Positions 35,440 to 45,241 are shown, counted from the first letter of the stretch. The stretch is DNA of 64,000 nt from Viridibacterium sp047600765 (GCA_047600765.1 JASGKF010000002.1:124001-188000), one strand, 5' to 3'. Made by a program: numbers and translations. Notes: generated by a model not told the origin, from the sequence alone.

Positions 35440-36563
35440 GCTGGTGTGGACTCCGGCAGAAGACCTTCGACGAGTGCGCGCCACTCCGGCAGTTCCGGCA
35501 CGCCCGGCTTGCGCTCGCCGAACAGCATGGCGATGTTCTCGCCTTCCGCGTCGAACAGTTCGAGCGCGGTGACGATGCCGTCATCGGTGGGCTTGCGCAC
35601 GACCCAGGCGCTGGCCACGAGGTCGGCGCGCAGGTGCAGGTTGAAGCCGGGGTCGAGCACGTTGAGCCAGGGACCCATGACGGCGATCTTCTTCACGGCG
35701 CCGCTGTGGATCTGGATCATGCCGGGATTGCCGGTGAACACCATGATGGGCACGCCGCTTGCAGCGGCCTGCTCCAGCAGGCGCTGCACGCAGTCCGGCG
35801 CCACGGCGCTGGCAAAACGCGGTTCGGCGAGGCGCAAGGCCTGCGTGCGCGATACGCCGTACTTGCGCAGTACGCCGAAGAACTCGTGAGTGTCCTTCAG
35901 TGCCGCCCAGGCGGCGCGGAAGCCTGCGACGTCGATGTCGCTGTCGGACTTTTCAGCAGTTTTGGCTTCGGCCGGGACGACCGTGATGCCGCTGTGGGTC
36001 TCAGGGCTGGCGAAGCCATCGACGATCATCTGCCAGGCGCCGAGGTCGGTGCTGGCGCGCGCGAAGATCTTGTGGATCGCCGTGCCTTGCGCGTCGAAGA
36101 ACTGCAGGCTGCGTTGCACGCCATCGTCGGTCTGCTCGCTGACGGCGAAGCCGTGCGCCCAGGCGCTGTAGAACACGCGCAGGTCGATTTCGCCACCGAG
36201 TACGAGGCCGACGTGTGCGTTGTGCGAAGCCTTGCGGTAGACGCCGGTCTTCTCATGCACGCAGGCGTGGTTGCGCGTGAGGGCCATGACTTCGCCGAGC
36301 GGTTCGAGCGACTCGATGAGGTCAGGCCATTCGGCGCGCAGGCGCACGGCTTGCAGGGTTGCTTCAGCATCGTTGATGTCGCCGGCGTGTGCGGCGATCA
36401 GCTCGCCTTCGGACACGCCGAGCTTGGCGGCGATGTCGCGATGGCGGGCCTTGGCTTCGCGGCGTTGTTGCGTGAAGGCGCGGCGCAGTTCAGGCAAATC
36501 AGGTTGGCTGGGCGGCGTAGCTGGCGCGGAAGATGAATTCGTAGCGGGCGTTTGCAGAGACAT
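35436..36563 (-). CDS. hmuS: Haem-degrading/haem-trafficking protein HmuS (ChuS/HemS family)
   Basis: Cytoplasmic haem protein of 375 aa built from two homologous halves: ALTRNHACVHEKTGVYRKAS...GLVLGGEIDLRVFYSAWAHGF, and IMVFTGNPGMIQIHSGAVKKIAVMGPWLNVLDPGFNLHL. In the family a conserved His of the second half ligates haem (here probably in the FNLHLRAD segment). Members degrade haem or hand it on. GAGGA seven bases upstream sets the ATG at 36563. It lies nine bases after hmuR. Confidence 0.92.
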   Translation of the reverse strand: MSLQTPATNSSSAPATPPSQPDLPELRRAFTQQRREAKARHRDIAAKLGVSEGELIAAHAGDINDAEATLQAVRLRAEWPDLIESLEPLGEVMALTRNHACVHEKTGVYRKASHNAHVGLVLGGEIDLRVFYSAWAHGFAVSEQTDDGVQRSLQFFDAQGTAIHKIFARASTDLGAWQMIVDGFASPETHSGITVVPAEAKTAEKSDSDIDVAGFRAAWAALKDTHEFFGVLRKYGVSRTQALRLAEPRFASAVAPDCVQRLLEQAAASGVPIMVFTGNPGMIQIHSGAVKKIAVMGPWLNVLDPGFNLHLRADLVASAWVVRKPTDDGIVTALELFDAEGENIAMLFGERKPGVPELPEWRALVEGLLPESTPA

Positions 36564-36572
36564 GTGAAGTCC

Positions 36573-38805
36573 TCAGAAGTCGTAGCGGAGGGAGACCGAG
36601 GCGTTGCGGCCCGGTGCGGTGTAGGCGTCCTTGGTGGTGCTGTTGTCGGCCAGACCGTAGGTGTCGGACCAGCGCCAGTACTTCTTGTCGAAGACGTTGT
36701 TGAGGCTGGCCTGCACGCTGACGCTCTTGACCGGACGCCAGGTCGCGCCAAGGTCGAGCACGGTGTAGGACGGTGTGGCGTAGGCCGGCGTGGTGGCGGT
36801 CGAGCTGACGGCGATGCCATTGGTATCCGCCTGCTTCTTGGCACGGCTGTGCGTGACGGTGGCGCGTGCACCCCAGGCAGCCTGGTCGTAGCGCAGGCCC
36901 GTCACGACCTTGAGCGGCTGGATGGTGTCGAGCGGTGCCCGCACGCCATTGGTGGTCGTCGTGCCGCGTGCGTAGGCGACACCGGCGTTGGCCGTCCAGC
37001 GTTCGAGGAACTGCAGCTCGCTGCGCGCTTCCCAGCCGCGGATGCGTGCCTTGCTGTAGTTCACGTACTGGTAGATCGACGGGTCGGGCACCGTGCCGGC
37101 GCCGCTGACCACGGTCTGGCTGATGAAGTCCTTGTAGCGGTTGTCGAAGGCCGCGAGCGAGTAGCGCAGGGTGTCGACCTTGCCGCGCAGACCGACTTCG
37201 ATACTGTTCGAGCGCTCGGCCTTGAGGTTGGGGTTGCCGATGCTCTTGTAGCCCGAAGCGGAGTTGGTGAAGCCGTTGTTGACCTGGTCCGGCGTCGGCG
37301 CGCGGTAGCCCTGTGCGTACTGTGCATAGGGCGCCAGCGCTGGTAGGGCACGCCAGACGAGGCCTACGCGCGGCGTGGCGGCCTGGCCGGAGAGCTTGCT
37401 GGTCTCGCCGATGTAGCCGTCGCCGGAAGGTGTGAGGCTGTAGCGGTCGAAGCGCAGGCCGGGGATCACGCTGACTTTGCCGAGTTCGACTTCGTCCTGC
37501 ACGAAAGCACCAAACTGCGTGTAGCGCGTGTCGGGGAAGGGCTTGGTCGGGAAGGTTTCGCCGAAGGGGGCGACGGTGCCGTCGCGCACACCGCTGAATT
37601 CCGAACGGCTGGCATCAAAGCCGTAGGTGACACGCTGGTTGGCCGTGCCGCTGAAGTTGCTTTCAAGCTGGGTCGCGAGGCCCAGCACGTTCTGCTTGTA
37701 GGTGTTGTTGCGCGTGCGGTCGGCCGAGGTGAAGCGGTCTTCGACCGACAACTGGTTGACCTTGGCTTCTTGCCAGTACAGGCGCGTTTCGGCGCGCTGC
37801 AGCCAGCTGCCGTTGAGGTCGCCGAAGCGGTGTTCGAGCGAGACGCGCTGGCGGTCGATGCGGTCCGTGGTGTCGAGGTCGATGACGCTGGCGGCGGCAT
37901 AGGGCGGTACGGCGCGACCCGAGTACACCTCGGTGTTCTGTTCGCGGCGTTGTGATTCGGCGGTGAGGCCGAGCTTGTGCTTGCCCGTGATGGCGTAGTT
38001 GAGCTTGCCGAGCAGGTAGCCATTGTCATAGTCAACGGGGTTGGGCTTGGTGCGATTGCTGTTCTGCGCGTCGTTGCTGCCCTTGTTGCCGACCTCGTTG
38101 CCCTGGCGGTAGCTGCCGAGCAGCAGCGCTTCGACTTCACCCGTGCGACCTGCCGCGGCCAGCGTGGTGTTGTAGGAATTGTCGATGGAGGAATAACCGC
38201 CGCGCAGGTAGCCGTTGGCGTTGCTGCCCGTCTTGAGCAGGTCGAGCGGATCCAGCGTGCGGAAGCTCACTGCACCGGCGATGCCGTCGCTGCCGTACTG
38301 CGTCGAGGCCGGGCCGCGTAGCACTTCGGCGGTCTTGAGGCCATCGACTTCGAGGTAGTCGCCGCGCCCGGTCGAGAAGGACGCGAAGCTGAAGCTGTTC
38401 GGCAGGCGGATGCCGTCGACAAGCATCAGCACGCGGTTGCCTTCGAGGCCACGGATGTTGATGCCTTCGTTGCCGGCGCGGCCGGTGGCGGCGCCCGCAG
38501 CGGTGAAGCGCGTCGCCGCACCACGCACGTTGACGTCGAGTTCGTCGCGGAAGACGTCCTTCAGGTCGCGCGCATTCTGTTCTTCGATGCGGCGTGCCGG
38601 CGTGACGGTCACGGTGTTGGGCACGTTGTCGAACGCGGCGTTCGGTGCGCGTCGCGCTGATCGTCACTTCATCGAGCTGGGTGACGCCTGCTTGCGGGGT
38701 GGTGGCAGGGGTGGCGGCAGGAGCGGATTGCTGGGCCAGCACGGTGGCGGGGAGGATGCCCCAGACCATGCCAAGCGCCAGCGCAAGGGGAGTTTTGCGC
38801 AGCAC
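36573..38805 (-). pseudogene. hmuR: TonB-dependent haem/haemoglobin receptor HmuR, frameshifted near the N-terminus
   Basis: Outer-membrane haem receptor, about 743 codons if repaired. A signal peptide (MLRKTPLALALGMVWG...VLAQ) and TonB box region VTQLDEVTISATRTERR are in one frame. The plug (PNTVTVTPARRIEEQNARDL, INIRGLEGNRVLMLVDGIRLP) and barrel, ending NASVSLRYDF, are in another. The switch is at 38628-38634, reading GTCGAAC on the plus strand. Changing it to GTCGAC gives the canonical RRVDNVPNTVTV junction. The barrel has the FRAP/NPNL-like block YKSIGNPNLKAERSNSIEVG. A Fur box precedes it, and it heads the haem operon. Functional status depends on whether the extra base is real. Confidence 0.9.
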
Positions 38806-38918
38806 AGTGTTTTCCTTTGAAAGACGGACACGTGCTGGCGGATGCTGGCTAGTGGGATTCCGGAGCGATCGGCACGCGGGCCGGGAGGCTTTTGCGCACG
38901 ATCAAAACGCCGAGTCTA

Positions 38919-38936
38919 AATAAGAACTATTCGCAT
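38919..38936. promoter_or_regulatory. Putative Fur box upstream of the haem-uptake operon
   Basis: AATAAGAACTATTCGCAT (reverse complement ATGCGAATAGTTCTTATT) resembles the betaproteobacterial Fur site ATGAGAATNATTCTTATT, differing at about three positions. It is 114 bases before the hmuR start, in the only AT-rich part of the gap between hmuR and the downstream hydrolase gene, where the promoter is expected. Iron repression of the operon is inferred. Confidence 0.6.
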
Positions 38937-39081
38937 GCGCAAGAGTTCTGGGAGGCGTTACGACAACTTGGGTAGTCGCGTTCCAGAAGGCAGACCGAGC
39001 TCGTTCGCCCTTGCGGAATGTCGGGGCGGAGCGGGAGGCGTGGTTTTGCGAGCCACCGGCCGTGGCCTCGCAGCGAGCGTT

Positions 39082-40170
39082 TCAGGGCAGTACGGCGGTC
39101 AGCGATGCCGGCGCTTCGTTCTGTGCAGTGTTCGAGCCAACCTGTCGCAACCCGTCGAGGATGGCCTGGTGCTGGTTGCGCCAGGCGCCAAGACCATTTG
39201 CCGGTGACTGCAGCTGGAACTGTTCCTGCAGGAACAGGCGTACCAGTTCGCGTGTGGCCTGTTTGACCATGGGATTGAGTTCGGCGCCGCCGGTATTGAG
39301 GCGGTCGGTGAACATGCTGTGCGAGCCGCCCTTGAAGACGGCCAGCAGCTTCTGTGTGCTGCCCATGGCGTCGAAGACGCGGATGCGATCGATGGCCTCG
39401 GAGTGGTAGCCGGGCACGTTGATGATGTCGGCCGTGCTGGTGATATGCAGCGTAGGCAGGCGGATGGGTTGCAGGATGGGCTTGAAGTCGGCTTCGCCAT
39501 AGAACGGCGGCGAGGAAATCAGCACAGCGGCCTTGATGCGCGCATCACGGAACTGCAGGGTTTCGCCCTCGCGTTGCACCTGTGCGCCGCTGACCAGCAT
39601 GGTGGTATTGGCGCCGTAGGAGTGACCGGCGGCGGCGATGCGTGTGGCGTCGATCTGCCGGGCGTAGTCGGAAGCAAGCAGCGTATCGAGTGCGAAGCGC
39701 ATGTCATTCGCACGCGCAGCGGCTTCGTCTTCACCCGCAGCGTGCATGAGGCGCAGGGCCATCAGCAGGCGGTTGCCTTGCCAGACGCTGCGATCACTGC
39801 CGATGTGTTGCACATGCAGACTGGCGATGCCGTGTGCAGCGAGATCGCGGCCGATGTAGCTGTAGCCTTCGCGCGAGCCACCCATGCCGTGCGAGAAGAT
39901 CACCAGCGGGACGGGCGACTTCTGCGCGCCGTGCGGCAGGTAGAGGCGGGCGGGGATGGCGCGATCACGCGCCTTGTCCTGCCAGTCGAGGTCCAGCGTG
40001 GCGAAGCTGTCGTCAGCTCGTACCAGCGAAGGGATGGGGGCAGTAGCCCAGGGCGGCGCCGACATGCAGCCAGCCAGCAGGACCAGCAGGCTACAAAGAC
40101 CAGCGAGGGCGAAGCCGATGCGGCGCCAGCTACGGGGTTTGCTGTGAGGTATGGAGTGGCCCTGCATCAT
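39082..40170 (-). CDS. Alpha/beta-hydrolase lipoprotein (platelet-activating-factor acetylhydrolase-like)
   Basis: Lipid-anchored alpha/beta hydrolase of 362 aa. The signal peptide ends in lipobox LLAGC (about residue 35). The fold shows VPLVIFSHGMGGSREGYSYIG (oxyanion loop), the nucleophile elbow AAGHSYGANTT with its Ser, an acid near STADIINVPG, and His in GGSHSMFTD. This arrangement resembles the PAF-acetylhydrolase/dienelactone hydrolase group. The substrate is unknown. It lies 87 bp downstream of the TonB-dependent receptor gene on the same strand and may share the NikR-controlled transcript. Confidence 0.82.
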   Translation of the reverse strand: MMQGHSIPHSKPRSWRRIGFALAGLCSLLVLLAGCMSAPPWATAPIPSLVRADDSFATLDLDWQDKARDRAIPARLYLPHGAQKSPVPLVIFSHGMGGSREGYSYIGRDLAAHGIASLHVQHIGSDRSVWQGNRLLMALRLMHAAGEDEAAARANDMRFALDTLLASDYARQIDATRIAAAGHSYGANTTMLVSGAQVQREGETLQFRDARIKAAVLISSPPFYGEADFKPILQPIRLPTLHITSTADIINVPGYHSEAIDRIRVFDAMGSTQKLLAVFKGGSHSMFTDRLNTGGAELNPMVKQATRELVRLFLQEQFQLQSPANGLGAWRNQHQAILDGLRQVGSNTAQNEAPASLTAVLP

Positions 40171-40257
40171 GGTTCACGGACGATCAAACCGGTTGAGAGT
40201 CCGTGAACGGTAAACGGTTCCGCCGCCAAGCAGAAGCCATACCCCGGCAGCAATGCG

Positions 40258-42327
40258 TCAGAAGTTGTGGCGCAGCGTCAACCGCAGGGTGCGCGGTTCG
40301 ACGGGGTGGGAGTGCACATCATCCACGCCGCTGCTGCTTTCGCCCTGCAGCCTTGAGGCGTAGTAGTAGTCGATATCGCTGCCCTTGCGGTTGAGCAGGT
40401 TGAAGACGTCCAGCGCAAGGCGGGTGCTGGGCTTGAAGGCATAGCCGACGCGCAGGTAGGTCAGCGTGGTGGCGCGTGAGCGCACGCTGTTGTCTTCGAT
40501 CAGCGCGCGCGGGCCGAAGTAGCGCACCTGCACGTGGCCGAACCACGGGCCCTGGTCTTCGACCGAGATGCCGGCCGAGATGACCCGTTCGATGGCGCCC
40601 GGGATGTGGTTGCCTTCGGGCGCTTCGTCGCTGAAGCGTGCTTTCGACACCGAGATGTCGGCATCGAATATCAGGCCCGGACGCAGCGCGTAGTGGTTGT
40701 TCCACTCGAAGCCGTGGCGTTTGCCGGGTCGGCTGGCTTCGGTTTCGCCAGCGTCGCCGACGAAGACCAGTTCGGAAGCCGTGCGCAGGCGCCAGTAGAC
40801 CAGCGAGGTTTGCAGGTCTTTCAGCGCTTCACTGCGGATGCCGATCTCCTCGCCACGCGTTTTGACCAATGGGGTGACAGACTCCATGGGGTCGCCGCTC
40901 TTGGGTGAGACGGTTTGCGCCGTGCCGCGCGCGTCGTTGCTGTGGAAACCGCGGCCGGCGTTGAGGAAGAACTCCGTCTTCTGCCAGGGGCCGAAGATCA
41001 GCGAGAGCTTGGGCGATACGAGCTGCGCATCTTTTTTACCGCTGTTGCGGTCGTCCGAGCTGCGCACGTCGAAGCTGTAGTGGTCTGCGCGCAGGCCGGC
41101 CACGCTGCGCAGCCAGCTTTGCCACTCGGTCGAATTCTCCAGCCACAGGCCGACGCTACTCTGGCGCACGCGGTCTTCACGGATCGTGCTGGCGCGCTGA
41201 CGTGATTCGGTGGAGTACAGGCCGACGGGTTGCAGCCGGTCGTGGCGACCTTGCAGGCCGATGCTCTGCGTCATGGGCAGCTTGCCCAGCGTCATTGGCC
41301 AGACGTAACGCGTTTCGAAGCCGGCCATGCGGCGGTCTTCGGCCTGCTCGAACTGATCGCCATTGACGGAATCGCCGAGGTCGGTCGGATGTTCGAGGAA
41401 GTAGGTGAAGTTGCTGAACAGGTTGAGGCGCGAGCGCAGGGCGTAGACCACGGCGCTGTAGCGTCCCTCGCCAGCTTTGCCATCCGCATTCCAGGCCAGG
41501 CTGTAGCGCGAGGTCTTGCCGCCGTCGCTGTCGTCGAGATTGCCGTAGCGGTTGACGAGCCCAGCATTGACGGCGCGCTCGGGGATCTGGTCGGTCGAGC
41601 GCCACTGCGACTTGTAGCCCATGGCGGTCAGGCGCCAGCCTTCGCTCTCGGTGCCGCGGCCAAAGCGCAGCACGCCGTTGTACTTGCGCAGGTTCTCCGA
41701 CATGACCCAGGGCCCGTCGTTGTGACCCCACTCCAGCGCGTAGAGCAGGTTGCCGGCCTCCAGACTGGCGGAGTCGGCAAGCAGGGTGCGTGCGTAGCCG
41801 CGTTCGCCCACGGTCACGGTGGCAATGCCCTTGGGTAGCTGCTCGAAGAGGCGCATGCGCGCAGCTCCGGCATTGGCGAAGTCGCCCTCTTCGGCGAAGT
41901 AGGGGCCCTTGCGGTAGTCGATGCGCTTGACCAGTTCGGGGATCAGGAAGTTGAGATCGGTGTAGCCCTGACCATGTGCGTGCGTACGCATGTTGACCGG
42001 CACGCCGTCGACGAAGGTAGCGAAGTCGGTGCCGTGGTCGAGGTTGAAGCCGCGCAGGAAGTACTGGTTGGCTTTGCCGTTGCCGCTGTGCTGCGTGACG
42101 ATGACGCCGGGCACGAACTCGAGGATCTCGCCGGGGCGCAGCGCAGGCCGGTTCTCGATGAGCTTGTTGTTGACCGTGCCGGCGCTGGCAGAGTCGGTGG
42201 TGCCGACACCGTTGCTGTAGTTGCCCTTGACCTCGACGGTTGGCGTGGTGGGTTCGTTCTGCGCGCTGGCTTGCGCCGAAATGCCCAGGCCCAGACAGAA
42301 GCCCAAGGATGCGTAACGGTGTTTCAT
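40258..42327 (-). CDS. TonB-dependent receptor, probably nickel-related (NikR-regulated)
   Basis: Outer-membrane receptor of 689 aa. The signal peptide ends ISAQASA, followed by the TonB-box/plug region (PTVEVKGNYSNG, RPGEILEFVPGVIVTQHSG, FLRGFNLDHGTDFATFVDGVPVN) and a 22-strand-type barrel that ends TLRLTLRHNF. The plug loop MRTHAHGQG is His-rich. The start is 42327; the longer frame to 42369 would run into the operator. A near-perfect NikR operator lies 41 bases upstream, shared with divergent nikR. I infer import of nickel or a nickel chelate. The protein sequence alone would not specify the ligand. Confidence 0.85.
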   Translation of the reverse strand: MKHRYASLGFCLGLGISAQASAQNEPTTPTVEVKGNYSNGVGTTDSASAGTVNNKLIENRPALRPGEILEFVPGVIVTQHSGNGKANQYFLRGFNLDHGTDFATFVDGVPVNMRTHAHGQGYTDLNFLIPELVKRIDYRKGPYFAEEGDFANAGAARMRLFEQLPKGIATVTVGERGYARTLLADSASLEAGNLLYALEWGHNDGPWVMSENLRKYNGVLRFGRGTESEGWRLTAMGYKSQWRSTDQIPERAVNAGLVNRYGNLDDSDGGKTSRYSLAWNADGKAGEGRYSAVVYALRSRLNLFSNFTYFLEHPTDLGDSVNGDQFEQAEDRRMAGFETRYVWPMTLGKLPMTQSIGLQGRHDRLQPVGLYSTESRQRASTIREDRVRQSSVGLWLENSTEWQSWLRSVAGLRADHYSFDVRSSDDRNSGKKDAQLVSPKLSLIFGPWQKTEFFLNAGRGFHSNDARGTAQTVSPKSGDPMESVTPLVKTRGEEIGIRSEALKDLQTSLVYWRLRTASELVFVGDAGETEASRPGKRHGFEWNNHYALRPGLIFDADISVSKARFSDEAPEGNHIPGAIERVISAGISVEDQGPWFGHVQVRYFGPRALIEDNSVRSRATTLTYLRVGYAFKPSTRLALDVFNLLNRKGSDIDYYYASRLQGESSSGVDDVHSHPVEPRTLRLTLRHNF

Positions 42328-42367
42328 GCGGGGTACTCCAGATGGCGGTGCCGTCAGGCTACACGGC

Positions 42368-42400
42368 AATGTATGAACTTTAAAAAATTATTCATACATT
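42368..42400. promoter_or_regulatory. NikR operator between nikR and the TonB-dependent receptor
   Basis: Perfect 10-bp inverted repeat AATGTATGAA (42368-42377) and TTCATACATT (42391-42400) around an AT-rich 13-base centre. It contains GTATGA-N15-TCATAC, one base shorter than the E. coli site GTATGA-N16-TCATAC. It lies 41 bases before the receptor start and 58 bases before nikR, so one operator could control both promoters. Confidence 0.85.
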
Positions 42401-42457
42401 TTTGCGACCCCGGAATACGCCAGAATGCGTACGCAGATTTGATGCCGGAGACGAGGA

Positions 42458-42904
42458 ATGCAGAGATTGACCATTTCCCTGGATGACGAGCTCGCCGAAG
42501 CTTTCGAGGCGCTGATGCAGCGCAAGGGCTACGCGAATCGCTCCGAGGCCGTGCGCGACCTGCTGCGCCGCGAGCTGGGCGAAACCTCGCTGGCGGCGGG
42601 CACGGCACGCCAGTGCGTGGCGGTGCTCAGCTATGTGTATGACCACCACGAGCGCAAGCTGGCCTCACGCTTGATGGATTTGCAGCACGATCATCACAAC
42701 CTGACCGTGTCGACCATGCATGCGCACCTCGACCACGACACCTGTGTCGAGACCGTCTTCCTGAGGGGCCCCACGGCGCGCGTGATGGCTTTCGCTGAGG
42801 GCGTGAAGGCTGAGACCGGTGTGCGGCACGGCAACGTGCATGTCATCCCGGTCGAAGCACCTGCAGCGGCCACGCGCTTCGTCAAGCGCAAGGCGCACGA
42901 CTGA
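42458..42904 (+). CDS. nikR: Nickel-responsive regulator NikR
   Basis: Ribbon-helix-helix repressor of 148 aa with a C-terminal ACT-like nickel-sensing domain. The DNA-binding strand is MQRLTISLDDELAEAF and the RHH helix ANRSEAVRDLLRREL. The square-planar nickel ligands of E. coli NikR have counterparts here: His77, His88 and His90 in MHAHLDHD, and Cys96 in DTCVE. The end has GVRHGNVHVIP as in the family. It is divergent from the receptor across its own operator and converges on the CobW gene with a one-base gap. Confidence 0.95.
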   Translation: MQRLTISLDDELAEAFEALMQRKGYANRSEAVRDLLRRELGETSLAAGTARQCVAVLSYVYDHHERKLASRLMDLQHDHHNLTVSTMHAHLDHDTCVETVFLRGPTARVMAFAEGVKAETGVRHGNVHVIPVEAPAAATRFVKRKAHD

Positions 42905-42905
42905 G

Positions 42906-43977
42906 TCAGTCTGGCTGGCTCTGGCCGCAGAAGGCGGCGAAGGCTTTCTCGATGACGCTGCGCGGCAGGTCATCGACGATGAAGACGAGACGTGTGCTGT
43001 GATCGTCGTCGGGCCATGCCGTGAGGCTGTGGCCGGGGTAGCGCTCATGCTGCACGGCGTGCAGCACGCGTGGCGTGTCTTCACCTGCCACGGCAACCAG
43101 ACCCTTGACGCGCAGGATGGCGTTGCCCATCACGCTGAGCAGGGTGTCGATGGCTTGCGAGAAAGCCGGCCATGCGAAGGGCTGCTCGAAGCGCAGTACG
43201 TAGGTTTGCACCGTATCCGAGTGGATCTTTAGCGGCACGGACTGTTGCTGGCCGAACACGCCGCGCCCGGCTTGCAGGCGGGCCTGTTCGGACGCACGCA
43301 CTTCACCCAGCCAGGCAAGCGCTTCGGCGGGTTGGGCGTCGAGGCGATAGGGCGAGAGGTCGGCCAGCAAGCCGTCCGGCACGCGGCCGGGCGTGCTGCG
43401 CCAGCAATCCACGCTGGGGTTGAGCTCTTCGACGCGCGCTTCGGCGAATGCGATGTCGGCTTCGCTGGCGAGATCGCACTTGGTGAACACGATGCGGTCG
43501 GCGAGCACGATCTGGCGACGCGCCTCGGCATGCTGCGCGGTCTGCCAGTGCACGTTGCGCACATCCAGCGTACTGACGACGCCTTCGAGCACGTAGCGCT
43601 CGGCGATGAAGAAGTCTTCGACGAGGGTGTGGATCACGGGCGCTGGATCGGCGAGGCCGGTGGTTTCGATGATGACGCGATCCAGCGCAGGGATTTCGCG
43701 GCGCAGGCGGCGCATGAAGAGATCGCGCAGCGCTTTGACGAGATCGCCGCGCACGGCGCAGCACAGGCAGCCGGATTCGAGCAGGGTGATTTCTTCCGAC
43801 ACCTGTTCGACGAGCAGGTGGTCGAGCCCGACCTCACCGACTTCGTTGATGAGCACCGCGCTGCCCGCCATGGCGGGGTCGCGCAGTATCGCGTTCAGCA
43901 GAGTGGTCTTGCCGCTGCCCAGGAAGCCGGTCGAACAGCGTGACGGGAATGCGGCGTTCCTGTCGCTCAGTGGGCAT
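42906..43977 (-). pseudogene. CobW/COG0523-family zinc-metallochaperone GTPase, frameshifted at its P-loop
   Basis: G3E GTPase of the COG0523 family, about 356 codons if repaired. From the ATG at 43977 the frame reads MPTERQERRIPVTL and then breaks at 43930-43936 (plus strand GTCGAAC). Reverting it to GTCGAC gives VTLSTGFLGSGKTTLLNA, restoring Walker A. The rest is intact: NEVGEVGLDHLL, the metal-binding GCLCC motif, IIETTGLADPAPV, the FTKCDL guanine motif (N/TKxD) and the C-terminal domain. It overlaps the ZIP gene by 11 bases in an operon with a Fur-family regulator, pointing to zinc allocation. It may well be intact in the organism. Confidence 0.88.
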
Positions 43978-44770
43978 GACCGAGTGACGCGACGGCAATC
44001 AGTGCGATGCCGCCAATCATCCAGACGGTTTGCCAGACCGAGGTCGCGCGATGACCTTCGCGACGCAGCAGGGGCAGCAGGTCCGAGATGGCGATGTAGA
44101 GGAAGCTCGCCGAGGCGATGGTCAGCACGTAGGGCAAGAGGCCGCGGGTTTCGGACAGACAGAAGTAGCCCAGCACGCCACCGGCAACGGCGGTGAGGCT
44201 GGACAGGCCATTGAACAGCAGGGCGCGCTGCGCGGACATGCCCGAGGCGCGCAGCAGGGCGAAGTCGCCAGCCTCTTGCGGAATCTCGTGCGCAATGACG
44301 GCGAAGGCGGTACTCCAGCCCAGGGTGGGGTCGGCGAGGAAGGCCGCTGCGATCAGCACGCCGTCGACGAAGTTGTGGAAGCTGTCGCCGAGCATCACCG
44401 AGAACACGGTGTTGTGGCCCATGCCGTGGTTGTGATGATGGTGGTGATGGTCGTGTGCCGGGCAGTGGTGGTCATGCCCTTCTTCGTCCGGGTGGGAGTG
44501 ACGCCACAGGGCGATGCGTTCAAGACCGTAGAAAACCAGCAGGCCGATCAGCAGGGTTGTGAACAGTGCGCGGGCGTCAACGTCAGCCTCGAATGCCTCG
44601 GGCAGCATGTCGAGCAAGGCGACAGCGAGCAACACACCGGTGGCGAAGCCAACCATGCGCGGCATCCAGCGCTTGGGCACGCCAAGCAGAAGCAGGCCGG
44701 CGGCGAGTACGCTGAGCAGACCCCCTGCAAGGGTGGCCAGGAGGATGGGGACCAGCGGGGCGGCGTTCAT
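43967..44770 (-). CDS. ZIP-family metal transporter
   Basis: ZIP divalent-metal transporter of 267 aa, about eight helices. A His-rich cytoplasmic loop (HSHPDEEGHDHHCPAHDHHH and following) lies between helices 3 and 4. The metal-transport helices have GDSFHNFVDGVLIAA and AVIAHEIPQEAGDFALL, which carry the binuclear-site His, Asn, Asp and Glu residues. The likely substrate is zinc. ATG 44770 overlaps the Fur-family stop (ATGA). Confidence 0.9.
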   Translation of the reverse strand: MNAAPLVPILLATLAGGLLSVLAAGLLLLGVPKRWMPRMVGFATGVLLAVALLDMLPEAFEADVDARALFTTLLIGLLVFYGLERIALWRHSHPDEEGHDHHCPAHDHHHHHHNHGMGHNTVFSVMLGDSFHNFVDGVLIAAAFLADPTLGWSTAFAVIAHEIPQEAGDFALLRASGMSAQRALLFNGLSSLTAVAGGVLGYFCLSETRGLLPYVLTIASASFLYIAISDLLPLLRREGHRATSVWQTVWMIGGIALIAVASLGHAH

Positions 44771-45210
44771 GCTGCGTTGTCTTTCTTGTTGTCTGCCGCG
44801 TTGTCGCAGCGATCGCATTGACCGGTGATGCAAAGCTCGACGGCCTTGCCGGAAAAGCCCTTGGGCAGGGCGGGTGCCGTGGCGGGGACATCGTCCAGAC
44901 AGAAGACCTTGCCGCAGGCTTCGCAGCGGAAGTGCGCGTGCTGGGAGTGTGTCGGTGATGCGGCGCTGGCGATGCTGAAGCGGAACACGCGCTGGGCGTC
45001 GGTGACGCGATGGGCGAGGCCGGCTTCGACCATCCAGTCGAGCACGCGATAGAGGGTGACGCGGTCTATGCCCGTGCCTTCGAGCGAGGCTTCGACGTCG
45101 TGATGGCTAAGTGCCCGGTCGGCGGCTTCGAGCAGGCGCAGCACCGCCAGGCGGGCAGGCGTGGCGCGGGCGCCGGTTGCCCGGATGCGGTCAGCGTGGG
45201 TGGAGCTCAT
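44767..45210 (-). CDS. Fur-family regulator, Zur-like
   Basis: Metal-sensing repressor of 147 aa. The N-terminal winged helix is RATPARLAVLRLLEAADRALSHHDV and IDRVTLYRVLDWMVEAGL. The C-terminal domain has HAHFRCEACGKVFCLDDV and CITGQCDRCDN, giving the two CxxC pairs of the structural zinc site. Its operon with a ZIP transporter and a COG0523 GTPase supports Zur function rather than iron-sensing Fur. It is first in the operon and probably autoregulated. Confidence 0.85.
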   Translation of the reverse strand: MSSTHADRIRATGARATPARLAVLRLLEAADRALSHHDVEASLEGTGIDRVTLYRVLDWMVEAGLAHRVTDAQRVFRFSIASAASPTHSQHAHFRCEACGKVFCLDDVPATAPALPKGFSGKAVELCITGQCDRCDNAADNKKDNAA

Positions 45211-45241
45211 GCCGCCATTGGACCATAGCGGCGTTGCTCCT

